From NCBI GenBank assembly GCA_031275325.1, contig JAISOX010000069.1, positions 1 to 35,808 on the forward strand: a stretch of 35,808 bases of DNA, given 5' to 3'. Below the pieces are notes generated by a model that was given only the letters and a program-made list of their open reading frames with translations, made no database searches and had not been told where the DNA came from. The stretch comes from Treponema sp. Its GTDB lineage: Bacteria; Spirochaetota; Spirochaetia; Treponematales; Breznakiellaceae. A program made the translations under genes and the position numbers. Positions 24,166 through 31,380 of this stretch are shown piece after piece (positions within the stretch are counted from its first letter, which is position 1; every line of letters starts with the position of its first letter).

Positions 24166-24187
24166 TTTCAAACGTCCTGTTTTGAAA
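24166..24187. promoter_or_regulatory. Inverted repeat in the Rrf2 gene leader, candidate operator
   Basis: TTTCAAA (24166-24172) and TTTGAAA (24181-24187) form 7-bp arms with an 8-nt spacer. They lie just downstream of the predicted promoter start and 48-69 nt upstream of the Rrf2 ATG. The position suits autoregulation; no experimental basis. Confidence 0.4.
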
Positions 24188-24199
24188 CCGCCTCACCTG

Positions 24200-24228
24200 A
24201 CTATAGGGTATTTTGCGGCAAATGAAAA
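24200..24228 (-). promoter_or_regulatory. Sigma-70-type promoter of the Rrf2 operon
   Basis: On the minus strand TTTTCA (24223-24228) and TATAGT (24200-24205) are 17 bp apart. The -10 is near consensus and the -35 is moderate. The predicted start near 24193 gives a 75-nt leader. Confidence 0.5.
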
Positions 24229-24337
24229 GACCGTCCCCGGAGCGGCTGCCCCAGGAGCGCTTTCCCGCGGCGCGGCTCCATCACCGCATCAACCGCCCGG
24301 ACAGCCCCGTGCGGTCAGGGCGGATCCATGCTGGAAA
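24229..24337. other. GC-rich spacer before the second minisatellite
   Basis: This is non-coding by appearance. The frame open through it on the plus strand continues through the array into the barrel gene, but it lacks a proper start codon and ribosome binding site. Confidence 0.45.
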
Positions 24338-24563
24338 GAAAATGGATCATGCTCAACAGAAAACGATCCATTCTCAATAGAAAATGGATCATGCTCAACA
24401 GAAAATGGATCATGCTCAATTGAAAATGGATCATTCTCAACAGAAAATGGATCATTCTCAATTGAAAATGGATCATTCTCGATAGGAAATGGATCATTCT
24501 CAATAGGAAATGGATCATTCTCAATTGAAAATGGATCATGCTCAACAGAAAATGATCCGTTCT
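24338..24563. repeat. 21-bp tandem minisatellite, about 10.8 copies
   Basis: Units run GAAAATGGATCATGCTCA plus a 3-nt end (ACA, ATT or ATA). Ten units are exactly 21 bp and an eleventh is partial. Internal variation is limited to a few positions: GCTC/TTCT, the last 3 nt, and GGAAAT or GAAAAC starts. A GATC is in every unit. All frames but one or two are free of stops, giving ENGSFSI/ENDPFSI heptapeptides on either strand. No start signal supports translation. The array ends 144 bp upstream of the -35 box of the barrel gene, so it is not in that transcript. Confidence 0.95.
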
Positions 24564-24706
24564 TGCCGGGGGATGCGCCTGCCCCCTTTTCGTTTTCCGG
24601 TCTGCCTGCCGGTACGGGGAAGCATACGCAAGCCCGGCGCGTCCGCCTAATCCCTGAATTTTTCTCTAAAAATATGCCAAAGGCCCTAAAAATCACCCTG
24701 CCGCGC

Positions 24707-24735
24707 TTGACTAAAAAATTCATTGAAAATATAGT
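24707..24735 (+). promoter_or_regulatory. Sigma-70-type promoter of the outer-membrane barrel gene
   Basis: TTGACT (24707-24712) and TATAGT (24730-24735) are exactly 17 bp apart, with an A/T-rich spacer. The predicted start is near 24742, about 37 nt before the ATG. This is strong evidence that the gene starts at 24779 and not in the upstream repeat. Confidence 0.8.
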
Positions 24736-24778
24736 GGGTACAATTTTCATCTTCATCAAACATTTTGGAGGCTTTCAC

Positions 24779-25258
24779 ATGAAGAAGTTAGTGGCGGTTT
24801 GTATTATTGGTCTGTCCCTGGGCGCTGCCGGGGCATTTGCAGAACACCCCGACGGGTGGGGCCTGGGTATTGTGGGCCGCGGCGGTTATGGCGGTTCGGG
24901 TCCGAACTTATCCCTCAAGGCTCCGTCCTTGCCCATATATTGGGGAATCGGTCTGGGAATTTGGGAGGGTGCTTTTAGCATGGGGGTAAGTGGTGATTAT
25001 TATATTATCGACACCGCCCTGGTTCCTGATATTAACCTGGACTGGTATTTTGGAGTGGGGGGTTACGTCTCCTTAGGTATCAGCGACGGGTTTGGTTTAG
25101 CCCTGGGCGCCCGTGTTCCCTTGGGGCTTTCCTGGGAATTCCTGGAACACTTTGAACTTTTTGGCAACATCTTCGCGGGTCTCGGTATTGGGATTTCACC
25201 CCTCTATTTCCCAGACTGGAAAGGGGGGGGGGAACTAGGGATCCGGTACTGGCTCTGA
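24779..25258 (+). CDS. Small outer-membrane beta-barrel protein (BAPKO_0422/DUF3996-like)
   Basis: The 159-residue protein has a signal peptide (MKKLVAVCIIGLSLGAAGAFA) and a mature part of eight or so amphipathic strands. They are rich in Gly and aromatics (HPDGWGLGIVGRGGYGG, PIYWGIGLGIW, GVSGDYYIIDTALVPDINLDWYFGVG, the final GIRYWL). The motifs GVSGDYYxID.ALVPDI and a terminal aromatic-Leu match a family I recall from Treponema and Borrelia as outer-membrane barrels. GGAGG lies 7 nt before the ATG. It forms a single-gene unit between a promoter and a terminator. Export and barrel fold are inferred from sequence pattern; channel activity is unknown. Confidence 0.85.
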   Translation: MKKLVAVCIIGLSLGAAGAFAEHPDGWGLGIVGRGGYGGSGPNLSLKAPSLPIYWGIGLGIWEGAFSMGVSGDYYIIDTALVPDINLDWYFGVGGYVSLGISDGFGLALGARVPLGLSWEFLEHFELFGNIFAGLGIGISPLYFPDWKGGGELGIRYWL

Positions 25259-25291
25259 TGCGGGCCGGGGAGTACCGCGGGTGAACATACC

Positions 25292-25320
25292 ACACCTCCC
25301 TAAAGGGGAGGTGTTTTTTT
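25292..25320 (+). terminator. Rho-independent terminator of the barrel gene
   Basis: ACACCTCCC (25292-25300) pairs with GGGAGGTGT (25306-25314) around a 5-nt loop, followed by seven T's. Strong intrinsic terminator 33 nt after the stop codon. Confidence 0.9.
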
Positions 25321-25349
25321 GCGTGAACCGATCACTAAGGAGGACGCGC

Positions 25350-26354
25350 GTGAACGGCAGGGTCCTGGGGCTTGCGGGGTACGGCATGGTTTTTTCTTTT
25401 TTTATTGCCTGCGCGGGCCTGGGTTACCGGGCTTCCGCAGAAGAGTACTATGCCCTTGGTATGGCCTACTTGGAACTGGGGAAATATACCGAAGCCGAGC
25501 AATGGCTTAACCGGGCAAAAGCAGTGGACAAAACCAAGGCGGCTTCAGAATACAATCTTGGCAGGATTGCCTTTGAAACCAAACAGTATGCGGAAGCCCT
25601 CAGGTATTTTGAAAAGCTCCTCAAAAAGGACCCGGTGAACCTCATCGTCCTCAAAGCCGCAGCCTATACCCACATTAAGATGGGAAATATTGAGGAAGCC
25701 GAGGCCCTATACCAGCGGGTATTGGACTTGACCCCGGAAAGCGCGGATGACGGGTACAATTACGCCCTGGTTCTCTATGCCATGGAGAAGTACGGGCAAA
25801 GCGAACAGGTCTTGGCCGGCTATCCCTTTGCCTTGCAGGAGAATCAGGAGGCCCTCCTCCTCTTTGCCCGGGCTCAGAAAGCCCAGCAAAAGCCCGAGGC
25901 AGCGGACAGCTATGCCCGATGGATCGAGGCTCATGGAGAAAAGCAGGATCCCCAGGTCCGCTATGAGTATGCCTCGGTTCTGGAAGCGGGCGGGTTCTAT
26001 GCCCGGGCCGTGGAAGCGTACCAAACCCTCCTCAAAGAGCTTGCGCAGGAGACCCAGTTCCCCAAGGATCTTTCCCCTTCCCAGGTCCGCTATACCCTGG
26101 CGCGGCTGCTCTTGATCGCGGATCCTGAAAATGACGAAGGCATCGCCGAGCTTACCACGGCCCTGAAAGAAGGGTTTAACGACCAGGACGCCCTGGAGTC
26201 CCTCATGGGGGAAGCGGGGATCTCTGAGGCCCATAAAGAGGCAATCCGCCGGCTCATTGACGAAGGCCCTCTACTTCAGGAAACCGGGACTGATCCTGAA
26301 GCGCCTCCTGCTTCAGAGGAAGCGCCTGCGGGTTCCTTAGATGACGCGGCGTGA
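25350..26354 (+). CDS. TPR lipoprotein
   Basis: The 334-residue protein starts at GTG 25350, preceded by AAGGAGG at 6 nt. The longer frame from 25281 would read through the terminator. The N-terminus (GYGMVFSFFIAC) ends in a lipobox-like FIAC, so lipidation and periplasmic tethering are likely. At least six tetratricopeptide units follow (EEYYALGMAYLELGKYTEAEQWLNRAK, SEYNLGRIAFETKQYAEALRYFEKLLKKDP, AYTHIKMGNIEEAEALYQRVLDLTP and others). The tail is Pro/Glu/Ala-rich and disordered. It is probably a scaffold in an envelope complex. The partner is not evident from the neighbours. Confidence 0.85.
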   Translation: MNGRVLGLAGYGMVFSFFIACAGLGYRASAEEYYALGMAYLELGKYTEAEQWLNRAKAVDKTKAASEYNLGRIAFETKQYAEALRYFEKLLKKDPVNLIVLKAAAYTHIKMGNIEEAEALYQRVLDLTPESADDGYNYALVLYAMEKYGQSEQVLAGYPFALQENQEALLLFARAQKAQQKPEAADSYARWIEAHGEKQDPQVRYEYASVLEAGGFYARAVEAYQTLLKELAQETQFPKDLSPSQVRYTLARLLLIADPENDEGIAELTTALKEGFNDQDALESLMGEAGISEAHKEAIRRLIDEGPLLQETGTDPEAPPASEEAPAGSLDDAA

Positions 26355-26487
26355 ACCGCCCGGTCCGTCTCTTGGGTATGGCAGGAACAGGGGGATGGTA
26401 TTGCTGGGCAGGTACGAAATATACTTGATTAAAGAAAGAAACCCCTGGTCTTACGCCCCATGAGCGGTAAGAGAAGAAAGAGCGGCC

Positions 26488-26775
26488 ATGATTGTTTCGA
26501 TGATACAGATACTTTTTGCGGTTCCTGATGCGGATACCATCAAGGAAAAACGGCGGATCCTCCGGTCAGTAAAGGATAAGCTCCAGCGCCGGTTTCATTT
26601 GAGCGTTGCGGAAGTGGACCTCCAGGATTCCCTTGCCTTTGCCCAAATTGGGGGGGCCTTGGTATCCAATTCTAAAGACTTTGGCGAAACCGTGCTGCAT
26701 AAGGCGCTGGCCATGATAGAAAAGGAGGTGCCGGTTCGTATTCAGGATGTGCGTATTTATTCGGAAGAGGTGTGA
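26488..26775 (+). CDS. DUF503 (YlxP-like) protein
   Basis: This 95-residue protein has the DUF503 pattern: short beta start (MIVSMIQILFAVPDADTIKEKRRILRSVKDKLQRRFHLSVAEV), then the LQDSLAFAQIGGALVSNS middle and a helix with an IEKEVPVRIQDVRIYSEEV end. Family members often sit in ribosome-factor operons (nusA-infB-rbfA). Here it stands apart from those genes. Function is not established. A cytoplasmic ferredoxin-like fold is expected. Confidence 0.85.
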   Translation: MIVSMIQILFAVPDADTIKEKRRILRSVKDKLQRRFHLSVAEVDLQDSLAFAQIGGALVSNSKDFGETVLHKALAMIEKEVPVRIQDVRIYSEEV

Positions 26776-26928
26776 TGCTTGTATTGGATTGGGCTTGTTC
26801 GAGCGTCCGGCTGGTTGACCTTGGTCCCGCCGCAAGGCTCCTAAAAAACAGGGAGTTCTTAATAGACCTGTTCGGAAATGCCCGTTTCCGAACCAAGGTA
26901 TTGTTTTTCAAGAAAGAAGGAATTATAG

Positions 26929-27591
26929 ATGAAACAGATTAAAGGGGATCTGAGTATCCTCATGGCCCTTACGCTCCTGTTGAGTTCCTGTATCGGGGTC
27001 CAGGCGGATATTTCCCTGCGCCCGGACGGTTCGGGGACCATGGTTCTGGAGTACCGTTTTTCCCGCATGTTAGCATCTTTGGGGGAATTGGACGGTAATG
27101 AACGGCGGCTCCCGGTTCCCCTGGGGAAGGCTGATTTTGAGCGTACCCAGGAGCGGGTACCCGGGCTTCGGCTGGTGTCTTTTTCCTCACAGGAGGATGA
27201 AACGGATCGGTATCATCAGGTCAAGATGGAATTCGCGGATCCTGCGGTATTGGTTCGTTTTCTCGACGCCACTGGGCAACGGGCTTCTCTGGTCCAGGAA
27301 CAGGGAAAGTACCGGCTTACCCTGGCCTTCACCCAAGGCATGGACAAGCCGGATCCGGATCTGCTGGCCCTTTTGGAGGCGGCGGCTGCGGGGTATGACC
27401 TCACGGTGAACCTGTCCTTCTCTGGCGAAGGGTCCTTGCGGGTGTATGACCGGGAGGGAAGGCCCTGGGATGCCGTGCCCGGAATGATCCTGGTTTCCCA
27501 GGGAAAACAGGTTTCCTTCACGGCTCCCCTGGGAGCGGTGCTGACCCGTAACCAGGGGTTGTATATGGAAATAGGGTGGCAGCCCCGGTAA
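26929..27591 (+). CDS. Lipoprotein of unknown function
   Basis: This 220-residue lipoprotein has a signal sequence ending in the lipobox LLSSC (residues about 17-21). The mature part is beta-rich (ADISLRPDGSGTMVLEYRFSRML, YHQVKMEFADPAVLVRFLDA, YDLTVNLSFSGEGSLRVYDREG) and resembles small spirochaete and actinobacterial lipoproteins built on repeated beta-strand/helix units. I do not recognise a named family. AAGGA precedes the ATG. A 7-bp GC stem (27581-27587 with 27597-27603) spans the stop codon without a T-run. Confidence 0.7.
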   Translation: MKQIKGDLSILMALTLLLSSCIGVQADISLRPDGSGTMVLEYRFSRMLASLGELDGNERRLPVPLGKADFERTQERVPGLRLVSFSSQEDETDRYHQVKMEFADPAVLVRFLDATGQRASLVQEQGKYRLTLAFTQGMDKPDPDLLALLEAAAAGYDLTVNLSFSGEGSLRVYDREGRPWDAVPGMILVSQGKQVSFTAPLGAVLTRNQGLYMEIGWQPR

Positions 27592-27621
27592 AGCCGCGGG
27601 GCTATCCGGGTTCGCCAGGTT

Positions 27622-27648
27622 TAAGAAACCGGTCCATAAGGCCGATAA
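27622..27648 (+). promoter_or_regulatory. Near-perfect sigma-28-type promoter
   Basis: TAAG (27622-27625), 15 bp, then GCCGATAA (27641-27648): 11 of 12 positions match the FliA-type consensus TAAA-N15-GCCGATAA. The predicted start is near 27655. It lies in the 322-bp gap upstream of the TPR/Mrr-like gene. Confidence 0.7.
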
Positions 27649-27684
27649 CTTCATAGTAAGCAACAACATAAAGCGTGTAAAAGC

Positions 27685-27849
27685 GTGTATCTGGAGCTTT
27701 TCAAAGCCGGGGATGAGGTTCCAGGGTCGTATACATCCCTGGAAGACCGGGTTTCGGTTCTTGGGGATCTGGTAAGAGGGGATGTACCGGGCCCGGGTTT
27801 CCCGAAAATACAGAAAAACCCGGGGGACCCTAAGGGCCCGGAAGTGTAG
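27685..27849 (+). CDS. Possible small protein (54 aa) in the leader after the sigma-28 site
   Basis: From GTG 27685 to TAG 27847-27849 one frame encodes 54 residues starting VYLELFKAGDEVPGSYTSLE and ending in a Gly/Pro/Lys-rich tail. Codon choice looks like that of neighbouring genes and the predicted sigma-28 transcript start is 30 nt upstream. Against it: no strong Shine-Dalgarno sequence, a GC-rich region in which open frames are common, and a 9-bp inverted repeat (27792-27800 with 27816-27824) inside the frame that might instead be an RNA structure. No family recognised. An alternative is that the whole region is an untranslated leader or small RNA. Confidence 0.35.
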   Translation: MYLELFKAGDEVPGSYTSLEDRVSVLGDLVRGDVPGPGFPKIQKNPGDPKGPEV

Positions 27850-27913
27850 TGGAGGCAGCAAGGAAGGACTGGCGTTTTGAATCTTCATATTGAGGTTGTA
27901 TAGGCAGACAAGT

Positions 27914-29266
27914 ATGGATGAACTAATCATTGGCATATTAATCATAAGTAATACCTGCTTAATCTTTTTTGTGGTGAAATATCTGGTAGCCCCCAAACGG
28001 ATCGAGGCGCTGCCGAAACTCTTGCAAGAGGGGAACACCCAGGGGGTGATCAAAGCAGCCACCGCTATTATTGCGAAACAACCTAAGAACGTAGAAGCCC
28101 ATTATTACCTGGGGATGGCCTATCTGGCGGAAAATAGAACCTCCGTTGCCTTGATTGAGCTTAAACTCGTATCGCAAATGGGGGTCATAGGAAGGGCGAT
28201 TCCTGAAATAGACTTCAGACAGACCATAGCCCAGCTTTTCATCCGCTGTAATCAGCCGGACGAAGCCATTAAAGAGTACCTTTTATTGCTGAAATTAGCC
28301 CCTGAAAACGCTGAATTCTATTACCAAGCAGGGAAACTCTTTGTGGAGCGGAACCGCATTGATACCGCCAAGCATTATTTCTATAAAGCCGCGGAACTCA
28401 ACCCGCATGACGGCCGGATCCACTGTGAACTGGGTTCCCTTTTATATAAAGAACAAAGGACCCAGGAAGCGAAAGCGGAATTGGAAAAGGCCATACAGTC
28501 TTCCGGGCACCATGACCAGGCCTATTTTTATCTGGGTAAGCTCCTCAAGGACGCGCAAGATTATGCCGCGGCGCTGCAGACCTTTGAACGGGCCCTGCGG
28601 AGTAAAGAGTATCGAATCAAGGCCCTGATAGAACGGGGGATCTGTTATACCGCCCTGAACGCCGCGGATAAGGCCATAGGTGAATTGGAATTGGCGGTCA
28701 AGACTATCGGCGATGAAGCGCACCCGGATAGTCTCTATGCCCGGTATTTTATGGGCGCCTGTTATGAACGATCCAATCAAATTGATAAGGCCATCGCCCA
28801 ATGGGATAAGATCTATGCGATAAAGAAGAATTTTCAAGATGTAGGGAGCAAACTGGCCCAATATGAGGATTACCGTTATGATATCCTCAAGGACTACCTA
28901 AACTATGGGGACGAGGAATTTTTGGCCCTCTGTAAGGATATGGCCGCTAAGGGCATGGGCTTCAAAGTTAAGGAGATGAAGATGATTCCCAATGGCAGTG
29001 AACTCATAGTTCTCGAAGGGAATTCCGTTATAGATGAAAATAACCGGGATCTATACTGCATCATGCGCTTTTATCGTATCCATGAACTGCTGCATGAGCA
29101 TACCGTCTATACCATGCTGGAAGACTTAAAACGGCAAAATATACACCGGGGTATCATCGTAACCAATTCCGGCTTTGCCCAAGACGCCATAGACTACGCA
29201 AAGGCCAGATCCGTGGAACTATTTGATAAGGAAAAACTGCTGAAGTTACTTCAAGACATCCAATAA
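27914..29266 (+). CDS. Membrane-anchored TPR protein with Mrr/REase-like C-terminal domain
   Basis: The 450-residue protein has an N-terminal membrane anchor (residues about 3-25, LIIGILIISNTCLIFFVVKYLVA) and a long TPR array (about 40-330, e.g. AHYYLGMAYLAENRTSVALIELK, AEFYYQAGKLFVERNRIDTAKHYFYKAAELNP). The final 100 residues end GIIVTNSGFAQDAIDYAKARSVELFDKEKLLKLL. That ending closely resembles the C-terminal half of the Mrr-type restriction-endonuclease fold (GIIVTsgxFTxxAxxxAxxxxIxLIDxxxL). The expected D-x(n)-(Q/E)-x-K site is not intact (around NRDLYCIMRF), so a non-catalytic binding domain is likely. The ATG at 27914 starts the anchor directly. A sigma-28-type promoter lies about 270 bp upstream. 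Confidence 0.8.
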   Translation: MDELIIGILIISNTCLIFFVVKYLVAPKRIEALPKLLQEGNTQGVIKAATAIIAKQPKNVEAHYYLGMAYLAENRTSVALIELKLVSQMGVIGRAIPEIDFRQTIAQLFIRCNQPDEAIKEYLLLLKLAPENAEFYYQAGKLFVERNRIDTAKHYFYKAAELNPHDGRIHCELGSLLYKEQRTQEAKAELEKAIQSSGHHDQAYFYLGKLLKDAQDYAAALQTFERALRSKEYRIKALIERGICYTALNAADKAIGELELAVKTIGDEAHPDSLYARYFMGACYERSNQIDKAIAQWDKIYAIKKNFQDVGSKLAQYEDYRYDILKDYLNYGDEEFLALCKDMAAKGMGFKVKEMKMIPNGSELIVLEGNSVIDENNRDLYCIMRFYRIHELLHEHTVYTMLEDLKRQNIHRGIIVTNSGFAQDAIDYAKARSVELFDKEKLLKLLQDIQ

Positions 29267-29321
29267 ACCATCCTCTGGGGCGTGCAGCCCTAGGGGCGTG
29301 GGTTCAACAAGGAGCAGAATC

Positions 29322-29693
29322 ATGTATGATGAAAAAAATAAAGCCTATACCTCAACTAACGTATTGGCGAAACAGGGAGTCGCTGCAGTGGGCGGCATCA
29401 TCGGCGGGGCCGGCCTCTTGCTCATGGGCAGCCTTCCCCCTATAGCGGGTATACTCGTAGGGGGGCTTGCGGGGATGCTGGGCATAGGAGCGCTCCTTTC
29501 CAAAGACCCGGAGGAAAAGAAGCCGGGAGCCATCATCACCGCGGCAGGCTGCTTGGCGGTCCTCTCGCGGCTCGGCATTCCGGTGATTAAACCCTTAGCC
29601 GGAGCCTTTCTGGGCTTGGGAGCTTTGGGCTTTCTCGCTATGGGTATCTGGAACGGCATCAAATTTTTCAAAGGGCTCAAGCGCAGAAGGTGA
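29322..29693 (+). CDS. Small membrane protein, glycine-rich helices
   Basis: The protein has 123 residues from the ATG at 29322, with AAGGAG 7 nt upstream. The earlier GTG at 29298 lacks a site. Three or four hydrophobic helices are rich in Gly/Ala/Leu (VGGIIGGAGLLLMGSLPPIAGILVGGLAGMLGIGALL, then GAIITAAGCLAVLSRLGIPV, LAGAFLGLGALGFLAMGIW), with a basic C-terminus (KGLKRRR). No known family recognised. Its stop codon overlaps the GTG start of miaB (GTGA), so the two are translationally coupled. Confidence 0.75.
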   Translation: MYDEKNKAYTSTNVLAKQGVAAVGGIIGGAGLLLMGSLPPIAGILVGGLAGMLGIGALLSKDPEEKKPGAIITAAGCLAVLSRLGIPVIKPLAGAFLGLGALGFLAMGIWNGIKFFKGLKRRR

Positions 29694-31066
29694 AATACTT
29701 TTTTGAAACCTATGGCTGCCAGATGAACACTGCAGAATCCGCGGCTTTCAAGCGGGTACTGCGGGAACGGGGCTGGTCTGAAGCGCAAGACGGAGCGGAC
29801 GCGGACCTCGTGGTCCTGCATACCTGCTCGGTGAGAATCGGCGCGGAAACCCGGGTCTTGGGGAGACTCGCCCAGTATGAAGCCCTCAAAAAAAAACGCC
29901 GCGGCTTGCACCGCCCTTTTACCCTGGTGGTAGCCGGTTGTATGGCTTCCCGTTTAGGGGAAACCCTGAAAGTACAAGCCCCCGCAGTGGACCAGGTGTT
30001 GGGAACTACCGAAGCGGCCTTGTTTCCTCGTATCTTAGCGTCCCTGGAGCAGGGCATTCCGCTGCAAGCCCTAACCACGGAACAGGAGGAAAAACCGGCC
30101 TTTTCCTTTGCCCCCTTCCACGGGGAGGAAGGGCAGTTCCGCAGTTTTATCCCCATCATGCACGGGTGTAACAACTTCTGTTCCTACTGTATCGTGCCTT
30201 ATGTGCGGGGCCGGGAAGTATCCCGGGATCCCCGTTCCATTCGGGAAGAGATCCAGACCGCTGCTAAGCGGGGGATCCGGGAGATCACCCTCTTAGGGCA
30301 AAACGTCAATTCCTATCAATGGAAATCCGGAAACCCTGGGGAAACCCTTGATTTTCCCGGACTCTTGGAAGTAGTCGCCTATGAAGCGGAAAAAAACGCC
30401 ATTCCCTGGGTCCGGTTTTTATCGAGTCATCCCAAGGATCTGTCTTCTGAGGCTATCCGGGTCATGGCGGCCCACCGGGTGTTTTGCCGGCATCTGCATC
30501 TCTGCGTTCAGCATGGTTCCAATACCATCCTGGCTGCCATGAACCGGGGCTATACCCGGGAAGCCTACCTGGAATTAGTAGCTGAAATCCGGGAAGCCAT
30601 GCCGGATATGAGCCTTTCCACGGATATACTCATCGGCTTCCCTGGCGAAACCCAAGGGGATATGGAACAGACCCTGGCATTGATGGAATCGGTGAAATTC
30701 CTCTACGCCTATATGTACCATTACAACCCCCGGGAGGGTACTGCAGCCTTTACCTTCCCAGACCGCGTTAGTGAAGCGACTAAACGGAAACGGCTTGCCC
30801 AAGTTATTGCATTGCAAAAGGGGCATACGCTAGAATTATTACAGTCACGTATTGGCTGCCGGGTAAAGGTCTTGATTGAAGGGATCTCCCGGAAAAATGC
30901 CAATGAATTATTGACCCGCACGGAACGGGATGAAATGGCGGTTGTTCCCGGCAGTCCTTCTCTGATAGGATCCTTCGCGGAACTACGCCTCAGCTCCCTC
31001 CGGGGAAATACCTTCCGTGCAAAGGAGTTATCGGTATGCCCTTGCGATTACTCGGATTCATTATAA
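29690..31066 (+). CDS. miaB: tRNA-2-methylthio-N6-dimethylallyladenosine synthase MiaB
   Basis: The 458-residue radical-SAM methylthiotransferase has an N-terminal UPF0004 domain with three cluster cysteines (Cys10 in YGCQMN, Cys46 in HTCSVR, Cys84 in AGCMASR). The radical-SAM motif C160-x3-C164-x2-C167 (GCNNFCSYCIVPYVRGRE) and the following LGQNVNSY and DILIGFPGET motifs are present, with a C-terminal TRAM-like domain. It adds a methylthio group to i6A37 of tRNAs in the cytoplasm. LGQNVNSY fits MiaB better than MtaB or RimO. GTG start at 29690 overlaps the previous stop. The next gene starts inside its 3' end. Confidence 0.95.
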   Translation: MKYFFETYGCQMNTAESAAFKRVLRERGWSEAQDGADADLVVLHTCSVRIGAETRVLGRLAQYEALKKKRRGLHRPFTLVVAGCMASRLGETLKVQAPAVDQVLGTTEAALFPRILASLEQGIPLQALTTEQEEKPAFSFAPFHGEEGQFRSFIPIMHGCNNFCSYCIVPYVRGREVSRDPRSIREEIQTAAKRGIREITLLGQNVNSYQWKSGNPGETLDFPGLLEVVAYEAEKNAIPWVRFLSSHPKDLSSEAIRVMAAHRVFCRHLHLCVQHGSNTILAAMNRGYTREAYLELVAEIREAMPDMSLSTDILIGFPGETQGDMEQTLALMESVKFLYAYMYHYNPREGTAAFTFPDRVSEATKRKRLAQVIALQKGHTLELLQSRIGCRVKVLIEGISRKNANELLTRTERDEMAVVPGSPSLIGSFAELRLSSLRGNTFRAKELSVCPCDYSDSL

Positions 31067-31341
31067 TCCTGGTTGCTTTTCTGCTGTTCATTACCTTGAA
31101 TTTGGAAAACCGCTGTGATATCCGGTTTTGGATTAATGAGACCGCGATCCTGCAGGATGTGCCGGTGTATGTAACCGCTTTTTCGGCTTTTGTGGCAGGT
31201 ATGCTCTGCGCGTTCCCCATCATGTTTTTAGTGCATTTTAAGCGAAAGAAACGGGAAAAAGACCCTGCCGGGGAGCGCAAAAAGAAACGGGGAAAGTCCC
31301 GCAGCCCTGAAGGGGAGGACGGTACTCCTGGAACGTACTAG
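31036..31341 (+). CDS. LapA-domain (DUF1049) membrane protein
   Basis: The 101-residue protein has two transmembrane helices (LLGFIIILVAFLLFITLNLENRCDIRFW and VYVTAFSAFVAGMLCAFPIMFLVHF) and a strongly basic cytoplasmic tail (KRKKREKD... KKKRGK). This is the LapA/DUF1049 layout, a family linked to lipopolysaccharide assembly in E. coli. Treponemes lack classic LPS, so its role here is open. AAGGAG precedes the ATG. The gene overlaps the last 31 nt of miaB in another frame. Confidence 0.85.
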   Translation: MPLRLLGFIIILVAFLLFITLNLENRCDIRFWINETAILQDVPVYVTAFSAFVAGMLCAFPIMFLVHFKRKKREKDPAGERKKKRGKSRSPEGEDGTPGTY

Positions 31342-31350
31342 GAGCCTGCC

Positions 31351-31380
31351 ATGAGCTGTATAGCGCGAAGATGGGTATGA
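31351..31380 (+). CDS. Possible 9-codon leader ORF before the SPOR gene
   Basis: ATG at 31351 has GGAG at suitable spacing (31341-31344) and encodes nine residues, MSCIARRWV. Its TGA (31378-31380) overlaps the ATG at 31377 of the SPOR protein. The SPOR start itself has no ribosome binding site, so translational coupling through this mini-ORF is plausible. Confidence 0.4.
   Translation: MSCIARRWV

Noticed and set aside
24338-24563. CRISPR array
   Set aside because: Head-to-tail 21-bp units without unique spacers; no cas genes.
24289-24759. 156-residue minus-strand protein with ENDPFSI heptads
   Set aside because: It has no ribosome binding site, overlaps the barrel gene's promoter, and is open only because of the repeat.
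24182-24778. Long N-terminal extension of the outer-membrane barrel through the repeat
   Set aside because: A strong promoter (24707-24735), a GGAGG site and a signal peptide all point to the ATG at 24779. The upstream frame would start at TTG without a ribosome binding site.
27187-28062. 291-residue minus-strand ORF
   Set aside because: It is antisense to a lipoprotein gene and to the start of the TPR/Mrr-like gene, with no family resemblance.
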